From contig CM036197.1 of NCBI GenBank assembly GCA_020631735.1, positions 50,441,056-50,505,055 on the forward strand: a stretch of 64,000 nucleotides of DNA. Reading direction: 5' to 3'. The notes under the pieces are model-generated. The model was given only the letters and a program-made list of their open reading frames with translations. It did not search any database and was not told where the DNA came from. Positions 10,320 through 22,900 of this stretch are shown here, in pieces; positions within the stretch are counted from its first letter, which is position 1, and each line of letters starts with the position of its first letter. The stretch comes from Saccharum officinarum (lineage: Eukaryota; Streptophyta; Magnoliopsida; Poales; Poaceae). The translations under genes and the position numbers were made by a program.

Positions 10320-11602
10320 CCATAACGCCCTTGGGCTAAGTGGTTTGACTCATTTGTATCCAGGGGCAAACTGAGATTATGTAATAGCCCTATTAAATAG
10401 GATGAGAGAGCCCCCATCTTCCTCACCTCCTTCATTTTTATTTTCTCCTTTAGGGTTTTCCCTCCTCTAGGCGCTTGTGAGAGAGAGGTCTACAATTTGG
10501 GAGAATTGTGTAAGAACTCAAGAGATTGCTGCGGGAATGGTGGCCCTAACTACCTCGTGTCCTCCGGAATTCATTTTGTAAAGATTGTGCCTTGTGTTCG
10601 TCTTGTTCTTCACGAGTTCGTCTTTGCCCTCTTTCTTTGGAGGCTTGATTCTTCGTTTTGAGACCTATTTGATTCGTTTCTTTTGTGTTGGGTTGATATA
10701 TGATGTGAGTTGAGTCTTTCCACCAAAGGAATTCAATCAATTCCTCACGAGATCACAAATCGGGTCGAATCATGGTTTAGGGTTTGAAAACCGGTGTTTT
10801 TCCTTCCCCTTTAGATTTTCCAATGATTTGCTTGATCTTAGGCGATGATCTTCTTGGAGTAGCCTGCCAACTTGGTATTGATCCTCTCTGTAAAGTTTCA
10901 AGTCATTCCAAGGTGTTTTGATCGAGTTTTAGGCTTGAAATCGACTTTTTCCGAGAGCAGCTCGTAAATACCAGACGTGTCCGGTATTGATAGCGGACGT
11001 GTCCGGTGTTTTCAACTTTCGAGTTTCGAGCTCAAATTTGGTGGAGACCTTCCCTATGGTGTCTAGAGGCTATGGTTAAAATTTCATAATTTTTGGATAC
11101 CATTTGCTAGGGTTTTCGATTTTTCTTCCAAAGTCATTTTGTGCTGTCTAGCATACTGGACATGTCCGGTAGCAGGTCCGGTATTTCCAGACGTGTCCGA
11201 GACAGCACTCAGTTCAACAGCCGTTTCTTCCGCAGTTTGTGCGTTTGAGCTTCGTTTTACGTTTCGTCTGTTGCGTTAGACTTCTACCGTTTCATAGACC
11301 TTATCTAGGTGCACTTGTCACCGGTTGGCTTAGGTATCCAAGATTTGAGACCTTGCTTCTTTTCTATAGAAGTGGAGTGTCTCAATTTCTTGTCTTTGGG
11401 TTCGGTGCGCTTTCTATCTTCGATCCGCTTGCTTTGTGGTGATCTGCTATGTTCCGAGGGAACATCTATCCTTCTCTAGGGTCGTGGTCATCACAATGTT
11501 TGTGTACTTCTTAGGGTTTAAGTTTGGAACAGTGGCCAAATATTTCGAAAGAAATTTGAGGCTCTCATTCACCCCGCTCTGGTCGTCATTTCTGATCCTT
11601 CA
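10320..11602 (+). mobile_element. Probable LTR fragment of an unassigned retrotransposon
   Basis: The stretch is non-coding with a 5'-UTR/LTR character: T-rich pyrimidine tracts, short words such as GACGTGTCCGGTATT repeated near 10970-11200, and an end in CCTTCA at 11602. LTRs in this window end in the same way. No partner LTR, primer site or target duplication was found, so it may be truncated or a solo LTR. Assignment rests on general character only. Confidence 0.35.
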
Positions 11603-11849
11603 ATAGTGGGTGCTGTCGATTTCTCACGGTGACGTGGAGGAGAACTAGTATATAGTCTATAATTTAATGTCAGACACGTTCACAGGCCCACCAAATTTCT
11701 CGTCTACACCTTCCGCGCAAGCGCCGAACAAATAGCTAGCGAGCAGATTTTCTATGGTTCTCTCTCCTCATCGGTTCCCAAGCCTAGTGAGCAGTTAAAT
11801 TGCCGGCTCAAATCGCCTTGTTGGGGACGCCTTGTTGGGGACGCCCTTA

Positions 11850-12079
11850 GGGGGTGTTTAGTTCCTATAAATTTTCACCTCAAAACATCACATCGAATCT
11901 TGCGGCACATGCATAGAGCATTAAATATAGACGAAACAAAAAACTAATTGCACAGTTCACTGTGAAATCGCGAGACGAATCTTTTAAGTCTAATTAGTCT
12001 ATGATTAAACAGTAATTGTCAAATAAAATAAAAAGCTACCGTGTCCGAATCTAAAAAATTTTGCTAACTAAACGTCCCC
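11850..12079. mobile_element. Tourist-like MITE (first of a back-to-back pair)
   Basis: A 230-bp element from GGGGGTGTTTAGTT to AACTAAACGTCCCC is flanked by TTA at 11847-11849 and 12080-12082. The interior is the common family body (AATCTTTTAAGTCTAATTAG). Confidence 0.8.
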
Positions 12080-12082
12080 TTA

Positions 12083-12343
12083 GCCCTTGTTTAGTTCCCC
12101 AATTCTCCCCAAATTTCACTATGCAAAAAGAAAATTCTCCATCACATCAAAATGTCGGCAAATGCATGGAGTACTAAATGTTGATGAAATCAAAAACTAA
12201 TTGCACAGTTTTGTTGTACTTTGCGAGACGAACATTTTAAGCCTAGTTAGTCAAAATTTAGATAATTTTTACCAAATACAAATGAAATGTTACAGGAATT
12301 CTGATACAGTGTTTTCCCCCAATTCACCGAACTAAACGAGTCC
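12083..12343. mobile_element. Tourist-like MITE (second of a back-to-back pair)
   Basis: A 261-bp element begins GCCCTTGTTTAGTT immediately after the TTA that closes the preceding MITE. It ends AACTAAACGAGTCC before another TTA at 12344-12346. The two elements share the central TTA. Confidence 0.75.
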
Positions 12344-12528
12344 TTAGAAAGAATAGAGCCTAATCATTGCACATTTCCCTTTTCTTGTTCAGTGTAGCAG
12401 GCGTCAGATGTCTTTTCTTTCTGTAGTCGATCACCGCCTCGCTTTCAGAAGTGGTTGCGCCTGCGGCTCGGGCGGTTCAATCTACAGTAGCACTTTCGTT
12501 GTGTATGCCGCTCTCTGCAATCATCCTC

Positions 12529-13095
12529 GGGGTGTTTAGGCCCGTTTGGTTTGGATGTTAAAGTTTAACCAATATTGCAGTATTTTTGTCTTATTTGATA
12601 AAAAGTTTTCAATCTTGGATTAATTAGGCTTAATAGATTCGTCTCGTAAATTACTCCTAATCTGTACCGACATATATGCAATTAGTCTACATTTAGTACT
12701 CTATACATTTGAGGGAATATTGATGTGATGCGAGTTAAATTTTAACTCCTCCAAACCAAACGGGGCCTTAGTTGCCACCAAAAATTTTTCACCCCATCAC
12801 ATCAAATGTTTGCATACACGAAATACTAAATATAAACGGAAAAAAACTAATTGCACAGTTTTGTTGGAAACAATGAGACGAATCTTTTAAACCTAATTAG
12901 TTCATGGTTAGCCTTAAGTGCTACAGTAGACACATGTGCTAATGACGGCTTAATTAGGCTTAATAAATTAGTCTCGTAGTTTTCAGGCGAGTTATGTAAT
13001 TAGTTTTTTAATTCGTATCCGAAAACCACTTCCAACATCCCATAAAATATCCGATATGACACCAAAAAACTTTTCACCTCCCAACTAAACACCAC
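12529..13095. mobile_element. Tourist-like MITE interrupted by another MITE
   Basis: The left terminus GGGGTGTTTA at 12529-12538 resumes as GTTGCCACCAAAAA at 12771 after an inserted MITE. The right end reads CCCAACTAAACACCAC, the inverse of the reconstructed left terminus. Without the insert and its duplicated TTA the element is about 335 bp. The interior contains two inverted family bodies. The 3' flank is TTA, but the 5' flank CTC does not match it. Confidence 0.65.
12539..12767. mobile_element. Tourist-like MITE inserted in the terminus of another MITE
   Basis: A 229-bp element with near-perfect inverted ends (GGCCCGTTTGGTTTGG against CCAAACCAAACGGGGCC) is flanked by TTA at 12536-12538 and 12768-12770. 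It sits ten bases inside the terminal repeat of the surrounding element. Confidence 0.85.
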
Positions 13096-13098
13096 TTA

Positions 13099-13449
13099 GG
13101 CAATTGAACATGTTCTCACCCTATACCAACTTGTTTGTTTAAAAAAACAATAGTCATTTCATTCTTTTTTGCCAAAAAAATGTGTGAATATAAAAAAAAT
13201 CAGAAATATACTCCCCTTGTCAGCTGAAACGGTGACATTATATTAAAATTTTCCATTCCAAACGCAAGATTGCAATATATGCCTTCTTTTGTGTGCACAT
13301 TTAAAATCATAACTTTTTCATATGAATTTGAATGGGCATAAAATTTGTATAAATTATGAGATATAAAACTTCATGCCTCAGCACATTTTTAGAAGTAATC
13401 TTAGAACCAAAATAATCGATACAGTATTCATGAGTAGAGCCCTCTTTGG
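13099..13449. other. AT-rich sequence, no feature seen
   Basis: A-rich and T-rich sequence with no recognisable border or frame, lying between the MITE cluster and the gypsy integrase relic. Confidence 0.35.
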
Positions 13450-13458
13450 TTGCATGTG

Positions 13459-14225
13459 CCAGATCAAGCGTGGGCTGTTGCTACTCTAGATTTCATCGAA
13501 GGACTCCCAAGACATAATTCTGGTCATTATGGATAAATTCAGTAGATGCGCACATTTCTTGGCCCTAATTCATCCTTTCACAGCCCTTTAAGTTGCCAAA
13601 CTCTACATGCACAACATCTTCAAATTCCATGGACTCCCTTAGGCGATTGTGTCAGACAAAGATCATATATTTCCCAATGAGTTGCGGCAGGAGATTTTCC
13701 ATCTGTCAAGGACTGAACTTTGCCTCAATTCTTCGTACCCCCGCAGTCCGATGGCCAAACTGAACGAGTAAACCAATGCCTCGGAGCCTATTTGCAATGT
13801 GCAGTTCATTCTTGTCCAATGCCTTGAAGCCTATTTGCGATGTGCAATTCATTCTTGTCCAGTCAACTGGTATCACTGGCTTCTATAACACATCATATCA
13901 CACTTTTTTGGGAGTGACACCATTTGAAGTGCTCTATGCATATCATCCCCACGACTTTGGAGTGATATCCTTGTCGGATTTCTGAGGTCCCTGTTCTCAC
14001 TTCTTGGTAGCATGAATGGGAAACCATGAATCTCCATCTGCAACAACAACTTGCTCGAGCTCAGGTACGTCAGAAGCATCATGTTGATAAACATCGTTAT
14101 TAACATGTGTTTCAAGTAGGTGATCAAGTTTACTTGAAGCTTGAACCAAATATTCAAACCTCGATTTCTTCTCGTGTAAATCAAAAGTTGCCATTCCATT
14201 ACTATGGACCTTTTTCATTATAGAA
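13459..14225 (+). pseudogene. Ty3/gypsy integrase remnant
   Basis: Conceptual translation, allowing frame changes, recovers ordered blocks of a plant Ty3/gypsy integrase. DFIEGLP is followed by DKFSRCAHFLALIHPFTAL, then VAKLYMHNIFKFHGLP, AIVSDKD, and the SPMAKLNE-type remnant of SDGQTE. After these come YHTFLGVTPFEVLYAYHP and, downstream, YLKLEPN- and YYGPF-like blocks of the C-terminal domain. Several stops (for example after FTAL and HGLP) and frameshifts break it. A 43-bp tandem duplication (13775-13817 and 13818-13860) disrupts the region after the catalytic core. Reverse transcriptase, RNase H and LTRs are not attached. It is an old, non-functional fragment. Confidence 0.75.
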
Positions 14226-17149
14226 CACTTTTCCTATATTTCAGGTGCCTAAATTTTAAGATGATTTTAGGCAACACTCTTATACCTCTAACTAGTACAA
14301 GTAAATTGTTACTTTTGTGGTTTGTTATTTGTCTTTGTGTTATAACATATCAAATTTTGTCCATGTCTTCCTATAGAAAACAATTGTAAATTGTTAATTA
14401 TCTTTGTGCCAACACAAATCAGATTTTGTCGGGTTTGTGGTTTTGTGTAACAGGTTTTTTATTCTTGGTTCCAAAAATTGCATATTGCATTTACAGAAAT
14501 TGCAACAAATGAAATATGCAATTTTAGTATAAAATACATGCAAATTCGGACGAAATTGGGTTGAATTGGTTGGTCCTCTCCTCCTCTACAAGATGAACGG
14601 TCGAAATATGTGACCACACCTTCAAGCTATAAATATACGGTGGGGCCCTACCACTATAAAGCAGTGATAGGGTTGGGTAGTGGCTATAAGATAGGTGGGG
14701 CCCTCTTGTCTCATACATGGCATTTCGAGCTCTCCACGATGGTGAAGTCACACGTGGTCGCCAGCCGCAAGGATGTCGATGGTGGCGGCGACCTTGCCAT
14801 GGGCGCCTGGACTCGTCTGCACTACTCAACTTCTCGAAATGAGGCAACGCTACAACAGCAACTACCCTCACTAGTTAGTACTCTCCTCCGTCTGCCTTTC
14901 TCCCTGTTTGACGGGTTTGCTTGCTTGTTTAATTTCGGGTTAACTATTTATTTTGCGCGCAGTTGAAGCTCCCTTCCTTCTCAATGCTGATGCGAGTTGC
15001 AGACCATAAGCAATGTTGCAAAGTTGGTTACAGAGCTCACACCGTGGAAGAGGGGTCTCTTCTCTAGGGCCTAAAATGGTGTAATTGATGAAAAATACCA
15101 ACATTTCATAGCGTCACTTTCTTTTGCCTCTAGCAAAGGGTAACTTGAGAATCGACAAGTCAGCTATAGATTTTCGCCTTAGGCTGGTGGTTGAGATAGA
15201 AAAGCTTGCTACCTTGTAATCAACATCATTGGCAAACACATTCTCCGAGTCTCCTCAAGTTCTGCTGACAACTTGTCTTCTACCCCAAATGTGACCCAAT
15301 TTCCCTTTTATGTTAGTCATTGTCCAAAGCATTTTCAACTTGGGAGTGAGACATTGTTTCACATGCTTCTCTTAATTTAAGAAGGAAACTGCTACAAGAC
15401 TCTTTATGGTAAAGGACACGACTCTTGATTTTGAGAAGATGAGACAATATGGGACTTTTGCTAAGTTCTGAAAAGCTAGAAACATCCGAACAATCACTCA
15501 AATCTTATAGGGTGGGCCATGTGTTTCTTATATGCTTATTGATGTATGTTCCATGAATTCAACGTGCTGACCTTTTACTGCACATGTGTTCAAAGGTTGC
15601 TTCGAAAATTGTTAGGACAAGTGATCTCGAATAGATTAAGGGGAGGAGTAGAGAGAAGAGGCGACATAAACTAGAGTTTGATAATAAGCAAATGAGAGTA
15701 GGTGGGAGAGAGTTCCTTGCCCTCATGCTCTTGGGCACTATATATAGGCAATGGCCACTTACAAGCATCCTCTTGGTGGGGTGGATTTCACATGCGACTA
15801 CACTAGCACATATTGGATCTCTTCAAGGGGAAGTCTTGGCCCCATATACTACATGGGCTCCCTAATAGTAGCCCCTTAGCTATTAAGTTATAGCCACAAC
15901 ATGAATAGATGCTCATACTAGAAGAGGCACACATACAACTTGAACATTGGTCGTGAGGATCGTCCTTCACAAATGTGTGTGCGCCTCACTAAAAACTTCA
16001 TCCCAAAAACCAATCGGGAAAAAGGGTATGGAGAAAAGAGCACACACACACGACCCTAGTCTACACACATGTTAACTCCAGAGGCTTCTAACTCTAAGTG
16101 CCTTGAGGCTTGTCATGGAACGAGCTATAAACCTGAAGAGGATTCGTCTACGCGGCAAGGAAGAGTGCAAACATTGTTGTCGTGTGAGAGGGTAAACTGC
16201 AACTCCAATGAGATCTTTGTGGAATGAGGGGATACAGAATCTAGTAAGGGAGCAGATCGCCCATGGATTACCATCGTTGTCCTTAGAACTATCAATGGAA
16301 TGACATGGGATTTACTATACAAACCATTTATTGCCATCGTCAAATGTGTTTTTTTAGTAAACACTACTTCTCTATGTAGCCAACATAGCCCCGTATACTA
16401 TGTAATTTGTTATTTAGTGATTGAAATGTTAACATAGTCACCAAGGCCATGTATGGATCCCGTGATCGATCTAAAGTTTAGCAACTAAACTTTAGTTTTT
16501 GAGACTACAAACAGGTTAAAAGTGATGTCTATAGTTTGGCCAACTCCTCCAAAAATCCATTAGTTTAGTAGACCACACAAAAGTGTGATAAAATGGTATA
16601 AAATTTAGCCTTTAATTTTAACCAACAAAGAACTTTAGATCATGGAATTTAAAAAGGACTTAAGTCTAACATGTAATTTATAGAGTTATATAGATCCTAG
16701 GGATGCAAGAGAACAAGTGGTGCGAAGTTTGAAAAGAAAATTAGCAAAATCCACAAAGTATATAGTGGCAGCTCTTTGCCTACCTATACCACATTACCAT
16801 GGGGTTGATAGTAGCTTTGACTGATATACCAGTTCAAAGAATATACATGTTGCACTGATCTTATGTATCTGTAAAAGTGCTACTGAGATGAGAGTTAAGG
16901 TGGCTTCGAAATCACTGCAATATAATAATGGGGCATTTGAATAAGCACATATATATTTTGGTCACTACTCAATGTGCCTAGTTCTTCATCAAGTAATATT
17001 TATATTCATACTAAGTAGAATTACGTATAAGGTGGTTACATGGCACTTGACAACGAGAGTATCGACTAGCAAATAAACATCAAAAGGAGAACATAGAAGA
17101 TTTAGATAACACTAATATGGGTGCGAGAAGATAGAGTATGATTTTAGAA
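14226..17149. other. Gene-poor sequence with faint repeat traces
   Basis: No recognisable gene was found. At 14628-14635 a TATAAATA precedes an ATG (14739) in good context, with a short frame and an intron-like GTTAGT...GCGCAG; no family was recognised. At about 15550-16080 the - strand resembles an LTR promoter: TATATATA near 15746-15739 and, toward 16000, an AACTTCATCCCAAAAACC motif often seen in grass retrotransposon ends. Neither is firm. Confidence 0.3.
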
Positions 17150-17360
17150 AAAAATTTGATTGGTTTCATATATTTTCCAAGCTAAAAAATTTGATCAACT
17201 AGATTTTAGGATTTTTATTAGTTGCATAATTTTCCTAAAAAAGATATTTGTATTCTTTTTTGAAAAATATAATTTTATGTTTTTTAGAAAGTCCATTTAT
17301 ACTCATAAATTTTTCAACGTAATATCATTTACTTTATCGTTGCTTGTGACATCACGTAAG
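17150..17360. repeat. Left part of an AT-rich repeat split by a solo LTR
   Basis: This stretch, together with its continuation at 18908-18960, matches 50585-50850 at roughly three quarters of positions by eye. Examples are TTTGATTGGTTTCATATAT and AAATTTTTCAACGTA near the right end. The 50-kb copy is uninterrupted, so the two show the insertion point of the LTR at 17361-18907. Confidence 0.65.
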
Positions 17361-18907
17361 TGTTGACACTCCTAATGCCACCTAAGCTAGGTTGTTATCC
17401 CCAGTATGACACCAAAGGTGCTGGTACTAAAACATGCAAATGCTCCTCTAAAATAAATATGAAATCCACAAGCGCACAGATAATACCGATGTAGCATTTT
17501 AACCGGGAGTAATTCAGGTATCGTTATTTATATTTTTACCACTGGGAAGGGATGCTAAGGATAATGAGTAATGAGCATCACTGCATATGCTAATGGAGAG
17601 CATAACCATGTCTTCATCTATCTTCTCATACATGGTAAGTGTCACAAGATAAATAATATATATATAAATAATAATAAAGGATAACTGGTAAGCACATAGC
17701 CATATAATGATAAACATCTCAATAGACTACTCTAGATATATAGCACTAGCATGGATTAGGATGAACTATAGGGATAATCCTAAGTTATTCTAACTATAAA
17801 GTCAAAGCATACAATGATTAGTGCAATTACACTTGACAATCATGATAAGAAAAGGTTATATCTACGTATAGTGATATTAGTAAGGAAGATATGGAACATA
17901 ACCGTCACTTCCCTGTAATAGTTATGCTCTGCTTGCCCTATACTCGGGAGGTGGACTACAGAGGACTCACTAGAACTGTCACTCCCGCGATCTACCACAT
18001 GATCCGAAATATAGGGTACAATCGTAGGTAAATACGGTATAGGCACTACGCCTACACAATGTTTACCACTTACCCATGATATCAATGAGCAAGCGCTATA
18101 CGATCCTATACTTGAATATAATTCTGATCTAACTATGCCAAGCATATAATCAAAGTAGACTAAGAACAATATAATTAAGAACATAAGCAAATAGAGCAAA
18201 GTCATATCCAATATGATAGAATAGACTAAAGTTATATTCATACAAATAATGAACTAGATAAATAATATAAAAACAAATACAAAAGTAGGAGAGAATTACC
18301 AAGTATTCTTCGATAGATCCGAAAATCAAGCAATGCTTGGCTCCTTCTAGTTCTAATCCTATGTAGTTATGCTAAACTAGAGATCTAATTAAGATGGTGG
18401 CTCTAAGGCTTCTCTGAATGAGATGAATTCCTGAATTGAATTCGCTAGATTAGGGTTTCTCCTAGGGCCAGAGCCTTGCTTATATAGCCTTCTAGGAAGC
18501 ACCACAGCCATTGGATCAAACCGACCTTGATGAATGATTATTATTGATCCTCAAAGGCGGTGGAGGCATAATTCACGAAGTGGCTCCTGATTGGCCATAC
18601 CACAGGGGCGGGTGCCCAGGCCCAGGGGCGGACGCCCCTGTTCCGAGCCCGTTTCGTCTCTCGTTTGTTTCTAGAGTCTTCTCGTACCTTCCACATTCCA
18701 GAAAAGTTACGTGTAGCCCCTTTGTCTCTATGTAAATCTGACATGTGGGTCTCCTTTACTTATTTCCTGATAACCCCTGCGGAAATAGATATTTACCAAA
18801 ACTCATGGAATTCTGTCAGTGTAACCCCTATATCTAGATAGTATTTGTATTTAGATCATTTCTCATGCTATGTTGATGGTTAAAATGATACTTATTTACC
18901 GTCAACA
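17361..18907 (-). mobile_element. Solo LTR, - orientation
   Basis: The 1,547-bp sequence begins TGTTGAC and ends GTCAACA, perfect 7-bp inverted ends of the TG...CA type. The flanks are GTAAG (17356-17360) and ATAAG (18908-18912), a 5-bp target duplication with one change. The related uninterrupted copy at 50806-50810 has GTAAG once, which confirms the insertion. On the - strand a TATATAAG-like TATA box lies near 18485. There is no internal region, primer site or second LTR, so this is a solo LTR left by recombination. The superfamily is not certain; the terminal sequence suggests Ty3/gypsy. Confidence 0.8.
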
Positions 18908-18912
18908 ATAAG

Positions 18913-19955
18913 CTAAAATTATCATGAAACCACCATCAGATAACCTTGATAGTTGAAAGGGCTAAAATAGACTTTTTTTAGAAAACTAGCAAACTTGCTT
19001 GTGCGTTGCAACAGAACCCAATACATATTAGAATCGGACTACATATCATTGCTAGATGCAACTTGTTCTAACTCGCTCGCTCATGAGTGTGGGTCACATA
19101 CAAGATACAGAGGGCGTAACCCAATGTGTCTTATAGTTGATTTCGTATCCATCTTCGTTAACTAGATGCGAGTTGTTATGACCCATATGAGTACAAGTCA
19201 TGTGGGTCTGGATCACGTAAGCGGGATAGAAGAAACTCTCAACTACCCGATAGTTAGGAGAGACGAATAAATAAATAAATTTTTGGATCTTTAATATTAA
19301 AAACACTCAGGAATAAGAAAAAATATGAAAGAACAAAAATTATCAGAAACTAGAAAAAATAGAAAATAGAAAGAAAAAACAGACCAAACAATCAGCACGA
19401 ACAAAAAAAGACGGAACAAGCAAACAACTAAAAAGAATGCAGAGGGCCAGACAAAAACATTGCAAAAATTTTGGCTCCTTAATATTATGTATACATTAAA
19501 TCATACTCGATGTCATTACTAGGCACGAGTTATTAGATTTCTTTTCTCCATTTGCAAAATAAAAAAATATTTAGACATAATATATCATAGCTTTTGTTTT
19601 CAAACTATCTATGTGCTGCTATTGTTAAATATCGAGTTCCGTTAGTCTTTTTAAGATCCTATAAAATTTATAATTTAAACATTTGGTTAAAGTTGATAAG
19701 ACATTAGTCTATTAAGGACTGATCTAAAGATTTAGACTCGATTAGACAATAAATTGTTCAAGATTTCAGTTTACGTTTTGATTAGTTAGACCATTAATTG
19801 ATCCATGCTTTACTAAAAATAAGTTTTGTTTTTAAATCAAAACTAAATCAACATTTTGATGGTGAAAATATTTGTCTTTTAGAGAAAGGTCAATGATTCA
19901 AAGACAAATAATATTGTATTTATTATTTTCACTATTTATGAGAAAAAATAAAAAA
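18913..19955. other. AT-rich repetitive sequence, no gene
   Basis: After the end of the split repeat, a CTTGTGCGTTGCAAC motif near 18999 resembles a dispersed grass repeat. The rest, including the A-rich run at 19310-19450, shows no gene or clear element border. Confidence 0.35.
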
Positions 19956-22900
19956 ATATCTGTAACATCCTTGGTGTTATGGTAACTAAAACTGGCCATG
20001 TCATCATATGTATTGCAAAACATTCATGTTTAAGTCAACTTGATGTGCATCAACTAAAACAAGTTTACATTTCTTAGGTTTATTGAGTTCTTGTGATGTT
20101 TGACTTGAATCCAAAACCCTAGTTTTGAATGTCATATCAAATACTTAATTTATGCCATATATACTTTGAGGTATAAGCTGTGTTTACACTACTGTCAAGT
20201 ATAATGTATATATCCAAGTACAACATTTAAAAATAAACTCCAAGTTTGAGGTTGAATTTGAGTTCCAAAACTTGACCTAAGTTTTCCAATTCAATTTTGA
20301 ATTCAAATTGGGAGTTTTATTAAAATGAATTTCTCAAATAAACTTGCTCAATTCTTAGCATCATTTATTAGTACAAAGTTTGTAGTAGGCAATGGTGAGC
20401 TTGATTGAGATGCTTGATCATTAATTAATCACCTATTAAATGCCAAAAGTGGCTAATCAGCTCAGTTATCCCAAACCCTAATTCTGTTTTTTTTCCTCTT
20501 TATCCTATTCAAAGTACCTCTCTGTTTTAATAAAAATCTTCAAAACTAAAAGGTTTTGGATGTTGATCCTTAAAGCAGTTTTGTAGAGCTCATGTAGATG
20601 TACAAAATTTCTTTTTGGATCTCATCTTGTTGTTTTGAAATTTTTTGGAGAAAATGGGAGAAGAAGTTGCCTGTTTCAGTTGCTCTGAAACTGAATCTTC
20701 AGTTTCAGTGAAAATAGTTTCAAGTGCACTAATTCGAAATGAAAAATCTTCAAATTATTATCTCTTTTGAGCTTGATTCTTTAAGAGAAGTTGGAAATCA
20801 TGGATCAAAGAACAACTTTGCTTCAAGTGGATCATCGAGTTGCTCAGTGAAATCAAGAGATCGAGAGACATGAAAGGGAGGGTTTCAGTCAGGTTCTTCT
20901 GTCGTGGAGAGCAGGGAGCCTGCTAGCTTGCCGCCGGTCGGTCACCGCCTAGCGCCGCCCCTTGCCTGCTTGACACGCACACGTCGCGGTGGCAGTTGCA
21001 AGCTACTGCTGGCTCGCCCAGCTACTTCGCCGAGTCGTCTTAAGCCGAGCCCGGCCGATGATGTTTTTCCTTCCCTTCTAGCTCGCCGTTGCCGTTGTTT
21101 GCCTGCCGCCGCAAATTCGCCTTGACTGCTCGCCCCCTCTCGATTGCTCGCGCGCACAACTCCGTTAAGCTCTTGTGCACCGCCCTGAACCATCACCGCG
21201 AGCTAACGCCACCGCAATCCGCCGGACACGCCGTTTCATTCACGGCGGACGCCATCACCGCCGTGTGGACACCCTCACCGTGGCCAGCCGCCTCCGCCGC
21301 TCCATCGCTTCAACCGATCGCGAAATTGTGATCGTGGTATGCCTCTTGTGCTGCTCGGCGCTCCAATTTCACTTCTACCGCAACGGAGTGGCAAGCTCGC
21401 CGTCGCATCGTCGGGCGGACCGCCGCCGGCCCACCATAACCGTGGTCGTCCTCGGTTCGCATCCTTGCCTGCTCGTCTGATGCCCTAGATAGGTCTACAA
21501 GGGAGAGGGTAGCACGTCGGGGTAGTAGCCGCCGCCGGGGATTGCGCCGGTCACCGGCGGCTGTTCCCGCTGCTCTGCTCGAAGGCGCGAGGCCGAGCAG
21601 GTTTCCTTCTTGGGCTGGCCCAGGCCGGGCGAGTGGGAGGTGGGCCGGAGGAAAGAGAGGGAGAGTTGGGCTGTTAAGAAAGATGATTTTCCTTTTTCTG
21701 AGAAAAATAAATAGTGCAGTATGTTGTAAAATCCATGTAAAATTATTTAGAGCTGATAAAATACTGAAATATTTTGTATAAGCTTTTCATGCCATTCTTT
21801 ATTTAAGAAAATTATGAAATGTGAAATTTGAGTACCTTTTGCATGCCAATTAATTATCTCAATTAATTTGTAACTTCTATTATTTTTCTAGGCCTAAATA
21901 ATTGTCCAAAATTTTTGAAAATTGTTTTTACACTTAGTTATGATGTAATATTCTTAAAATAAAATTTTGAGCTTAATTGGGCAAAATTGATATTATACCT
22001 AATTTAGGCTTAATTATTTAATTAATTATTCACTTAATTAATGCTTAATGACTTAGGGTTTGCTTGACTTTGGGTTTGGTTGTTGATCTTGGGACATGAC
22101 CATGATGATGTTCCTTGGCATTATACTTAGTTTCTTGAGTTTATAATCAACTTGTAATTAAGGAATAATAATAACTTTTTATGTAAGTAATAAGAGTCAT
22201 TAGTAAACAATAATACTTGCGTAATAGATGCAACCTCTTGGGTAAAAAGATTTAGTATGAAAGGTTAATTGGTTTTGTTGGCTTGCAATTGTACCGTGAA
22301 GGAAAGTTGTACTCAAGTTCTTAATTTGGTCATACCATCATCAAGCATCATGTTTATTACTTCATCATGTTAAAGCATATCATGTTATCTCGTGTAGTCC
22401 CCATGAACGAGGATGTAAATGTTATCAAACCAGTCCCCGAGGAAAGACAGTCAACAGTGGAGGTTGGTTTCGACATCGGTGGGACTGACCCCGAACCTGA
22501 GATTTCGTCGACCAAGGCAAGCCTCAGTTTCATTTAAACCATTCGTTGACTTTTACAAAGTTTATTATCACTTGTGTTACTACCTTGTTGCATTAAGTAA
22601 TTAGGAGTTGAGTGATAACCTAATTGCTGCATTACCAACCTTGACTATTCCTAAATCATCATTGTTACCTACTTTTATTTAAGAAATGCCTAGTTATGCT
22701 TAGCCCTACTTAATGATAGGCTTTTAAATGAAATGTTTTGCTATGAGTTATAATGGTATAACTCGATGGATATTGATAATGAGGTATGATAATGAAATTT
22801 AGACTGGTCGAGTAACTTACATCGACAATGGAGTCTCCTTGTAGTGTTTTCGACTGTGTCGCTTAGGAACCATCTGTTGTTGGCCCTTGATCAAGAACTT

